A DNA stretch of 12,044 nucleotides from JAGGVT01 sp965369605 (GTDB lineage: Bacteria; JAJVIF01; JAGGVT01): NCBI GenBank assembly GCA_965369605.1, contig CBDURE010000107.1, positions 1 through 12,044 of the forward strand, in the 5' to 3' direction. The notes beneath the pieces are model-generated. The model did not search any database, was not told where the DNA came from, and saw only the letters and a program-made list of their open reading frames with translations. Within the stretch, counting starts at the first letter, position 1; each line of letters opens with the position of its first letter. Positions 6,169 to 12,044 of this stretch are shown here, piece by piece. Made by a program: the position numbers and the translations under genes.

Positions 6169-7830
6169 CTAAAGTGTGTTTATCACCCGCAGCCACGGGT
6201 CGCCGTCAACCTGCGCGTCGGTGAACACTACATACATCGCATCCCATGATGATATGAACATGTACGGATGATAACCGCTGTCCATCGGTGGAACTGTCAT
6301 CTCGACCGGATCCTGCCATGTGACGCCGTTAAAGTGAGTGTAGTAAATCTCCGGCACATAATATGCGGACTGGTATGTAATCCAGATTTCACCTTCCGAA
6401 TTTGTGTCGATGGAAGTATAAATGAACTCATTATTATACTTGTCTCCACTGGAAGTCATATCCGGATGAATCGGGTCGGTATAGTCGAAACTCCATTCAT
6501 CACTGAGTAGTCCTGTACCATAGACAAATTGATAATCACCGCTGTCATTTCCATAGTTTCCTGTGCCGTTAATCTGATACTCAAACACCCAGTGCACATT
6601 TCCGGTTGAATCGACACAGAATGCCTGAGTGTAATTATCCCAGTAGCTGACCATGCCATCACGGCCAAAATGCTGCACAATATCCCAGTTATCGCCGGTT
6701 GTGTAATTACCGGAATTGTTATATTGCGCAATTAGTGAACCATAGCCTGGGTTGTAATCACCCACTGGCGGATTTAGATTGCTTATTCCAGAAAACCGTC
6801 CTGAAATCGTAAATAGAATATTATCCTGATCATCAACCAGAAGAATCGGCGATGATGAATTATAGATATATATCAGACGACCATCGTTAAGATAGTCGTT
6901 GAAATCATGAGTTGGCGTTACAGAGTCCTCAAGCATCGAAAAAGATGGCGCGAATTTGTATTTCGGAACAAACCAACCGGTTCCCTGATACTGCATGTAG
7001 TACATCATGATATGCCCATCACTGGTGGATACAATCTGAGGCCCGTTGAACGAATGGTTGGATGCTCCTCCACGGTGAACCTCAATATCAGTCATTGACG
7101 GTGAACCCAAATTGGAAATATCAACCTCACCTGCCATCATGCGTTGATAGTTAGTGGAGAAATTCTTTTCTCTCCATGCGATATAAATTGTTGGCCCATC
7201 GGTCGCATATGCCATGACAAGCTGTGCAAAGGCGCTTCCCAATGTTACATGCCAGCTGTCGCCTGTTGTGTCATAAAGAGCAACATGACCCTCCCATGTG
7301 TTGCCCATATCGGTGCTGTATGCATGTATTATATTGGATACCGGCGCGGTCGGTTCTCCGGGATTGCCGTAAAACGCGTGAAGGACACCGTTGTAATCCT
7401 CCACGATAACAACATTTCTGGTTAGAACCACATTATCAATTTGGATAAAATCGTTCGGCAATTGCGATTCAGTCACGTTGAAATCCTTTATGCAAATCGA
7501 ACTCGCGAGCAAATCATCGGTAACACGCAGGGCGACAGTGTAATCGCCTTCAGCGCTGTAGTTGGTTAAAACAACAGCGCCTGTGCCATCAATATCAAAT
7601 GTCATTCCGTCGTAATCGAAATCCCATTCGTACGATTCAATTGTGCCGTCAGTGTCATAAGAACCGGAGCCGTCAAGTGTGATGTCCTGATTGGTAAAAA
7701 CACCCGGCCCATCCGGGATGGATTGAATATCGCAGATTGGAGGAACTGTTGACGCAGCGACATCAATTCCGATAACTGCATACGTTGCAAATTCAGATAT
7801 GTTAAAAAGCCCGATTAAGGGGATTTTCAA
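6169..7830 (-). CDS. C-terminal part of frameshifted lipoprotein: PKD domain plus Asp-box propeller
   Basis: This 553-codon frame has only a TTG (7830) as a possible start, with an in-frame TAG at 7846-7848 and no clear ribosome binding site. It is therefore probably not an independent gene. It opens with ISEFATYAV, which matches the EFATYQV segment that ends the head domain in the two lipoproteins to the left, so it continues the frame at 7802-9115. Residues about 31-120 are a PKD domain (DITLDGSGSYDTDGTIESYE and following, then GDYTVALRVTD). An Asp-box (STDMGNTW, residues 172-179), typical of sialidase/BNR propellers, follows. The remainder has recurring beta-strand segments such as GNVHWVFEY and GEIWITYQS, suggesting a propeller. 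No sialidase catalytic set is recognisable. The stop is TAG at 6169. Confidence 0.8.
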   Translation of the reverse strand: MKIPLIGLFNISEFATYAVIGIDVAASTVPPICDIQSIPDGPGVFTNQDITLDGSGSYDTDGTIESYEWDFDYDGMTFDIDGTGAVVLTNYSAEGDYTVALRVTDDLLASSICIKDFNVTESQLPNDFIQIDNVVLTRNVVIVEDYNGVLHAFYGNPGEPTAPVSNIIHAYSTDMGNTWEGHVALYDTTGDSWHVTLGSAFAQLVMAYATDGPTIYIAWREKNFSTNYQRMMAGEVDISNLGSPSMTDIEVHRGGASNHSFNGPQIVSTSDGHIMMYYMQYQGTGWFVPKYKFAPSFSMLEDSVTPTHDFNDYLNDGRLIYIYNSSSPILLVDDQDNILFTISGRFSGISNLNPPVGDYNPGYGSLIAQYNNSGNYTTGDNWDIVQHFGRDGMVSYWDNYTQAFCVDSTGNVHWVFEYQINGTGNYGNDSGDYQFVYGTGLLSDEWSFDYTDPIHPDMTSSGDKYNNEFIYTSIDTNSEGEIWITYQSAYYVPEIYYTHFNGVTWQDPVEMTVPPMDSGYHPYMFISSWDAMYVVFTDAQVDGDPWLRVINTL

Positions 7831-9115
7831 TCGGACCGACTCTCGCTATTCCGTCCATGCCATTTAGAAGCGGCGAGGAGTTTTCTCCGGGGGGATATGT
7901 ATCGAGAACCTTAATCAGTCCAAAGTATGTTCCCTGCATTGCCGATGCCGAATTTGTGAATGTTAGTTCATAGAGCAACGGGTCTAAAGGGTCGCGGGGT
8001 GAACCGCTTACCGGAGTCGGGCTTGTTTCAATAACAGGCGATGATGTTACCCCCGCGACATCGACTGAAATCGATGCCACATCGCTGGCCGCGTGCATTT
8101 CATCCAGATTTTCGCCCACAATAGCGCCGTGGTTCATGTCAAGCACGCTTATATTCAACGTACAGTCGCTTAATAATACGCCGCCCATCAGATTATTTGC
8201 GGCAATCTCAACATGAACCTCGCTTGCTGCTTTTTTATTATGCTGCGGAATTCTATACTCGGGAGAGAATCTCATTGATTTAAATTCAGAGCTGACAGCG
8301 TATGTGCATCCGATAGCATAGGTGAAATCAAGCCTGTCGATTCCGCTTAAATCGAAAACATACGGCTGCGTGTCCGGCTCGCATCCCATCGCCATTACAA
8401 GGTTACCGGCCGGTGCAAGAATATCCGCAAAACCGGTTTCGTTGGCGGAGTCGAAATTCCCAATCGTGTAATCCTTGAAGTGAAGTTTATACGGATGAAC
8501 TGTGGCTGCGTTTGGAAATATATCATCGATAACCATATCCAGGTATGGGCTGAAACCATCAGCGTTTACAAGATGAGCGTTGCCGACTGTCTGTCCAAGC
8601 CCTGCAAACACAACCGGCGTTTCCGTGGAATCGTTCGCGATTATTAATCCCTCGACGTTGAACACATGAAGGTCAGCGCGGTTTTTTCCTGAGATGGGTT
8701 TTAACGGGTCGCCAACGCCGAATGGATGCCTGATTGAAATATTCACCTGAAGTTGATTTTCACCGGTCAGTTCGACAGATTCAACCTTCGCGCAATCTGT
8801 ACAGGGAGCCAGGTTAAGGAAGTTAGAAATATCAACAACCTCAAGAGTGTCATAAAATGAGGTGTTTCGAAGCGGCGTGAGTTCGATATCCCCGCTTTCA
8901 AGAATACCGGAAAGATTGAACGCGCCAAAAACTCCCCATCCGGAGACAGGATTGCCATCGGTATCATAATCACTGGCAAGAACCGGCAGCGAATCGTATC
9001 CCGGCAAATTTGAACTGCCTGATGGAGCAGGTGCGGTAACTCCTCCACCGGATGAACATGATACTGAGAATATAGCAACATAAAGCATTGCAAAAAAGAT
9101 GGTGAAAACTCGCAT
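7802..9115 (-). CDS. N-terminal part of frameshifted lipoprotein: signal peptide and shared head domain
   Basis: The ATG at 9115 follows GGAGG by eight bases. The 437-residue frame begins with a hydrophobic signal ending SVSC (Cys20) followed by SSGGG. The -3 residue is Ser rather than Leu, so the lipobox is non-standard, but the tether looks lipoprotein-like. The head aligns by motif with the two lipoproteins to the left: GVFGAFNL, LTPLR, PCTDC (Cys105/Cys108), IRHPF, NRADLHVF, LNISVLDMNHGAIV, and FGLIKVLDTYPPG. It stops at TAA (7804-7802) right after NPLNRAF, just before the expected EFATY segment. That segment is present in the +1 frame in the downstream reading frame (6169-7830), and the two frames overlap by 29 bases. 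The intact product would be about 980 residues: head, PKD, propeller. It is transcribed from its own predicted promoter. Confidence 0.87.
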   Translation of the reverse strand: MRVFTIFFAMLYVAIFSVSCSSGGGVTAPAPSGSSNLPGYDSLPVLASDYDTDGNPVSGWGVFGAFNLSGILESGDIELTPLRNTSFYDTLEVVDISNFLNLAPCTDCAKVESVELTGENQLQVNISIRHPFGVGDPLKPISGKNRADLHVFNVEGLIIANDSTETPVVFAGLGQTVGNAHLVNADGFSPYLDMVIDDIFPNAATVHPYKLHFKDYTIGNFDSANETGFADILAPAGNLVMAMGCEPDTQPYVFDLSGIDRLDFTYAIGCTYAVSSEFKSMRFSPEYRIPQHNKKAASEVHVEIAANNLMGGVLLSDCTLNISVLDMNHGAIVGENLDEMHAASDVASISVDVAGVTSSPVIETSPTPVSGSPRDPLDPLLYELTFTNSASAMQGTYFGLIKVLDTYPPGENSSPLLNGMDGIARVGPIENPLNRAF

Positions 9116-9184
9116 TTCTCTAACCTCCTGACCAATTGATGGTTGTTTGAATTCACTATTAAAGACAGGTACAGCAGATATATA

Positions 9185-9213
9185 AGTATATCCTATTAAA
9201 ACCGGCTATTCAA
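9185..9213 (-). promoter_or_regulatory. Predicted promoter of the third lipoprotein gene
   Basis: On the minus strand, TTGAAT (9213-9208), a 17-base spacer and TATACT (9190-9185). The predicted start lies about 63 bases before the ATG at 9115. A TTCTGA sequence (9228-9223) lies just upstream; the same hexamer occurs in the promoter regions of the two other lipoprotein genes. Confidence 0.5.
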
Positions 9214-9321
9214 ATTTGATGTTCAGAATGTTCAATTGGGCGATTGATATTACTAGTATCCGGTTAAAATCGAATGAAAGCAGAAATAACTGAGAATACT
9301 CCGTAATGGCAGTAATAATGA

Positions 9322-9420
9322 CCTCACCCCCGGTCCCTCTCCTGCATCAGGAGAGGGGAGAACACATGACTGCTTCTTACTCCCCCTCTCTACGTAGTGG
9401 AGAGGGGCTGGGGGGTGAGG
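9322..9420. repeat. GC-rich palindromic repeat upstream of the HIT gene
   Basis: A perfect outer inverted repeat (CCTCACCCCC, 9322-9331, with GGGGGTGAGG, 9411-9420) encloses two hairpins. One is perfect: CCCTCTCCTG, loop CAT, CAGGAGAGGG (9335-9357). The other is CCCCTCTC with GAGAGGGG (9373-9397). The CCTCACCCCC/GGAGAGGGG style resembles dispersed palindromic repeats seen in many environmental bacterial genomes. I do not see a coding role. Confidence 0.75.
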
Positions 9421-9492
9421 TTTAATTAATCAACAATACGGTATTTAGGCTCTAACTAAACCGGACTATATCTCTTTTTCACCACTCCCCAT

Positions 9493-9520
9493 TTGTAAAA
9501 CCTGCCCGACTCGCTATAAT
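9493..9520 (+). promoter_or_regulatory. Predicted promoter of the HIT gene
   Basis: A perfect TATAAT at 9515-9520 lies 16 bases after TTGTAA (9493-9498). Transcription would start near 9527, leaving a leader of about 27 bases that contains the AGGAGA ribosome binding site (9542-9547). The two genes downstream may be read from here as well. Confidence 0.6.
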
Positions 9521-9553
9521 TAACCGCGATTAAATCCGAATAGGAGAAGTAAA

Positions 9554-9973
9554 ATGACAGACTGCATTTTCTGTAAAATAATCGCGGGTGAGATACCGAG
9601 CAGCAAGTTATATGAGGACAACCATGTTTACTGTTTTCTCGACATAAACCCGGTAACTCCCGGACACTCGCTTGTTATACCTAAAAAACATTTCGAGTTT
9701 CTTTCGGACATGGAGCCTGAGTATGCAGCTCCGATGTGGGAAGCTGGCAGAAAAATCGCGGCTGCATTGCGAAAAGCGGATATCAAATGCGATGGCGTTA
9801 ATTTCCTTCTCGCTGATGGTTCCGCCGCCGGGCAGGAAGTAGGGCACGTTCATCTGCATATTATCGCGCGTTACCCGGGTGACGGCGCTGGTTACAAATT
9901 TGACCCGAATCGAAAACGCCCTGATGATGACGAATGGAAGAGAATAGCTGAATCAATCAGCTCGAATGTTTGA
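9554..9973 (+). CDS. HIT-family nucleotide-binding protein (Hint-like)
   Basis: This 139-residue protein starts at an ATG seven bases after AGGAGA. It is a full-length HIT domain, the usual size for the family. The histidine triad is HVHLHII (His98, His100, His102), with the second histidine being the expected nucleophile. The N-terminal CIFCKIIAGEIPS carries Cys4 and Cys7, which in zinc-containing members help bind the metal. LDINPVTPGHSLVIPKKH is also typical. Family members hydrolyse nucleoside phosphoramidates or adenylated substrates in the cytosol; the precise substrate here cannot be told. It is followed on the same strand, after a palindromic repeat, by PhnD- and PhnC-like genes, so co-transcription is possible but not shown. 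Confidence 0.95.
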   Translation: MTDCIFCKIIAGEIPSSKLYEDNHVYCFLDINPVTPGHSLVIPKKHFEFLSDMEPEYAAPMWEAGRKIAAALRKADIKCDGVNFLLADGSAAGQEVGHVHLHIIARYPGDGAGYKFDPNRKRPDDDEWKRIAESISSNV

Positions 9974-9980
9974 TGGATAA

Positions 9981-10117
9981 GCCCCCACCCCAGCCCTCCC
10001 CGCGAACGGGGAGGGAGCATTCTGTCTCTTCCCTTCGTAAATGTGTGGATCGATCATTTTGTTTGCAAATACAAAAATATTTCCCCCCGCTCGCGGGGCG
10101 ATTAAGGGGGGAGGGAA
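9981..10117. repeat. GC-rich palindromic repeat between the HIT and PhnD-like genes
   Basis: A perfect hairpin CCCTCCCCG, loop CGAA, CGGGGAGGG (9994-10015) is followed by an AT-rich middle. A second GC-rich hairpin (CCCCG/CGGGG, 10085-10098) and attaaggggggaggg at the right end follow. It resembles the element upstream of the HIT gene in style but not in sequence. Frames running through it into the PhnD-like gene are translated repeat rather than protein. Confidence 0.6.
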
Positions 10118-10131
10118 AATTGAGGTACACA

Positions 10132-11088
10132 ATGCGAAAAAACACAATTCAATTACTGAGTATATTATTATCCTTCACTCTCATAATTGCGCTTGCAGGA
10201 TGCAGTGAAGGCGATTCCAAAAGCAAATGGCCAAAAGGCAGCGAGAAAAATCCGATTGTAATGGGGTTCAATCCCGCTGAGAGCGCTGAAGTTGTTTTTG
10301 AAAACGCGGATGCTCTTGCCAGCGCACTAGAGGAGCAGACCGGATGGAAAATTAAAACGTATGTCGCGCAGAGTTATCCGGCGCTTGTTACAGCGCTGCA
10401 GAACGATCATGTTGATTTCGCGTGGCTGCCATCGTTCGCTTTTGTTCAGGCGGAGAAGGTCGCTGATGCGGAAGTTCTGCTGAAAGCTGTGCGCAACGGG
10501 CAGCCGCATTATTTCAGCGCGATTGTCGTGCGTTCAGACAGCCCGTTTTATAAAATTGAAGACCTTGAAGGCAGGTCAATCGCGTGGGCATCGGAAACAT
10601 CAGCGAGCGGACGCATATTCCCGATGGCGGCAATGATACAGGCAGGTTACGATCCTGAAACCTTTTTTGGGGAATCGAAAATTGCCGGAAGCCACGATGC
10701 GGCTTTACTCGCGGTTTATCATGGGCAGGTTGATGCCGCCGCGACTTTCGCACCAGATAACAAGGGCATCAAGGGCAGCTGGACACAATTTCTTGATGAG
10801 GACAAGCAAGATGAAATCCGACCGATTTTTTTCACTGACCCGATTCCATCTGATACCATGTCAACATCCACAAGATTTCATAAAGAGCATCCTGAAATTG
10901 TGGATAAAATAACCAGACTCGTTAAAGAACTTTCAACAGTCGAGGAAACCGCGCTGCTGTTGAAGGAACTTTATAACATCGATGCCATGATTGATGCGAC
11001 AAGCGCGGATTATGATCCCGTCCGCGAGGCGGCAAAGCTGCTGGGAATCGATGTCGAGGGAAAGAGGAAAGGAACAACAAAAGAGTAA
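10132..11088 (+). CDS. phnD: PhnD-like phosphonate/phosphite-type ABC transporter substrate-binding lipoprotein
   Basis: The true start is the ATG at 10132, six bases after GAGG. Upstream in-frame codons back to 9970 run through a palindromic repeat and would bury the signal peptide. The product is 318 residues, the usual size for the family. The lipobox is LAGC (Cys24), so it is a membrane-tethered binding protein. Family motifs are VDFAWLPSFAFVQA (residues 94-107), a ligand-loop SASG (157-160) where STSG is commoner, and GSHDAALLAV...GQVDAA (186-203). It would deliver a phosphonate, phosphite or similar oxyanion to the permease. It is followed three bases later by a PhnC-like ATPase, which supports the call. 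The exact ligand cannot be read from sequence. No Pho-type operator was recognised. Confidence 0.88.
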   Translation: MRKNTIQLLSILLSFTLIIALAGCSEGDSKSKWPKGSEKNPIVMGFNPAESAEVVFENADALASALEEQTGWKIKTYVAQSYPALVTALQNDHVDFAWLPSFAFVQAEKVADAEVLLKAVRNGQPHYFSAIVVRSDSPFYKIEDLEGRSIAWASETSASGRIFPMAAMIQAGYDPETFFGESKIAGSHDAALLAVYHGQVDAAATFAPDNKGIKGSWTQFLDEDKQDEIRPIFFTDPIPSDTMSTSTRFHKEHPEIVDKITRLVKELSTVEETALLLKELYNIDAMIDATSADYDPVREAAKLLGIDVEGKRKGTTKE

Positions 11089-11091
11089 ATC

Positions 11092-11841
11092 ATGATTCGT
11101 ATTGAAACGCTGAATAAACACTACGATAACGGGAAAGTCCAGGCGCTGAAGGATATCAATGTCTCCATCAGGGATGGCGAGTTTGTCGCTATAATCGGAT
11201 CATCCGGCGCCGGCAAATCAACTTTTCTAAGAGCGATAAATCGCCTGATTGAACCGGCTGACGGTTCGCGTGTGTTTATCGATGATACCGAAATTACCGG
11301 TTTGAATAAAAATCAGCTTATCAAAATACGGCGGCGTATCGGTTTTATTTTCCAGCAGTTCAATCTTGTTAACAAACTGACAGTTCTGCAGAATGTTCTC
11401 ACCGGAAGAATCGGATTCAATTCCGTTCCGGCGATGATGCTCGGATTGTTCTCGCAAAAAGACATCGAGATAGCAACGCATTTTATACGCGAGGTAGGCC
11501 TTATTGAAAAACTCTACACTCGCTCAGACAACTTGTCAGGAGGGCAGCAGCAGCGAGTTGCAATCGCGCGGGCGATGGCGCAGGAGCCATCAACAATCCT
11601 GGCGGATGAGCCAATGGCGTCGCTTGACCCGAAACTGTCACATGTCATTCTAGGTCTATTGAAAAAATTCAACGAGGAGCGAGGGATAACAGTGCTTGTG
11701 AATCTTCATGTGCTGGAACTCGCGACTCAATACGCCGACAGGATTCTAGGATTCCGCTCGGGCGAAATGGTTTTTGACGGCACCCCCGAACAGCTCGACA
11801 GCGATAATATTGAGCACATTTATTCCGCGAAAGTGGAATAG
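11092..11841 (+). CDS. phnC: PhnC-like phosphonate ABC transporter ATP-binding protein
   Basis: This 249-residue ABC ATPase begins three bases after the PhnD-like gene, indicating an operon. Walker A is GSSGAGKST (36-44), with the Q-loop in FIFQQFNLV, signature LSGGQQQR (148-155), Walker B ILADEP (169-174), D-loop SLDP, and switch His206 in VLVNLH. RRIGFIFQQFNLVNKLTVLQ and ILGFRSGEMVFDGTP are typical of PhnC. All catalytic residues are present. It would power uptake of the ligand bound by the PhnD-like protein from the cytosolic face. The expected permease partner PhnE does not start in the 100 bases downstream before the dispersed repeat, so it is either further along or elsewhere. Confidence 0.92.
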   Translation: MIRIETLNKHYDNGKVQALKDINVSIRDGEFVAIIGSSGAGKSTFLRAINRLIEPADGSRVFIDDTEITGLNKNQLIKIRRRIGFIFQQFNLVNKLTVLQNVLTGRIGFNSVPAMMLGLFSQKDIEIATHFIREVGLIEKLYTRSDNLSGGQQQRVAIARAMAQEPSTILADEPMASLDPKLSHVILGLLKKFNEERGITVLVNLHVLELATQYADRILGFRSGEMVFDGTPEQLDSDNIEHIYSAKVE

Positions 11842-11889
11842 TGTTCGTGCATCTCAATGGATATGCATTGGGTAATTGTATCAAACGGG

Positions 11890-11915
11890 GTCGATACCGA
11901 CGATGGTACCTCGAC
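11890..11915 (+). terminator. Weak hairpin downstream of the PhnC-like gene
   Basis: GTCGA-TACC pairs with GGTA-(CC)-TCGAC around a 6-base loop, 49 bases after the stop codon. Only TTT follows, so a true intrinsic terminator is doubtful. The hairpin is simply the only structure before the dispersed repeat at 11951. Confidence 0.25.
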
Positions 11916-11950
11916 TTTCGACATTTCAGGCTAGCTATACGCCATTAATC

Positions 11951-12044
11951 CGGGTGCCGCCCATACAGCCGTCCCGGCTTTATGGGTGTTTGCGCGAAGT
12001 TACGCATTTCACCCACAAATCACAAAAAGACGTGATGTGTGGGC
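11951..12044. repeat. Dispersed structured repeat, copy 2 (cut by window edge)
   Basis: This matches 5969-6062 almost base for base in the same orientation: closing-strand CGGGTGCCG, the CCCATA...TATGGG hairpin and the CCACAAATCAC...GTGATGTGTGG hairpin are all kept. Changes are in the hairpin-1 loop (TCT to TCC) and in the linker between the hairpins, which is two bases shorter. The right closing strand lies beyond the window. The 222-bp inverted repeats around copy 1 are absent on the left side here, so the core is the mobile or conserved unit. Confidence 0.75.

Noticed and set aside
9970..10131. N-terminal extension of the PhnD-like protein
   Set aside because: This stretch is a GC-rich palindromic repeat. 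Starting here would place about 54 residues before a normal lipoprotein signal peptide, whereas the ATG at 10132 has a proper ribosome binding site.
11860..11937. A 25-codon frame after phnC that could be the start of a permease
   Set aside because: It is short, has no ribosome binding site, ends at TAG before the repeat, and shows no hydrophobic membrane segment.

Overview
The window looks like chromosomal DNA from a diderm bacterium of moderate GC. Strong GGAGG-type ribosome binding sites, sigma70-like promoters and several lipoprotein signal peptides support this. I cannot assign a phylum. The style (tandem lipoproteins with SBBP-type propeller repeats, PKD and Asp-box domains, and GC-rich palindromic repeats) would suit an uncultivated lineage, but that is inference.

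Left part, minus strand (1-4990): two adjacent paralogous genes for large secreted lipoproteins. Each has an N-terminal 'head' domain followed by an array of exact 66-residue (198 bp) repeats of the WAKRAGG...VTG.F.GSATFG...DIFIAKYN type. The right-hand copy is complete, with seven repeats, which fits a seven-bladed propeller. The left-hand copy runs off the window edge. Each copy has its own conserved promoter. To their right is a short XRE-family regulator gene with a strong intrinsic terminator, a strong promoter, and four 10-bp direct repeats lying at the predicted transcription start.

Middle part (5450-9220): an AT-rich gene-poor stretch holds a compact structured element (5969-6072) nested inside inverted repeats (5902-6123). 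A second copy of the structured core lies at the far right edge (11951-12044). Next, on the minus strand, is a third relative of the lipoproteins. It has the same head domain but a PKD domain plus an Asp-box (sialidase-like) propeller tail. It is split into two overlapping reading frames by a single +1 shift at a T5 run ending in a stop codon.

Right part, plus strand (9300-12044): a HIT-family nucleotide-binding protein gene with a recognisable promoter is flanked on both sides by GC-rich palindromic repeats. It is followed by a PhnD-like phosphonate/phosphite-type binding lipoprotein gene and a PhnC-like ABC ATPase gene 3 nt downstream. No permease (phnE) gene begins before the dispersed structured repeat at the right edge.

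The most interesting signals are the three-member lipoprotein family sharing one head with interchangeable propeller tails, the frameshift in its third member, the dispersed structured element, and the 10-bp direct repeats at the regulator's start site.
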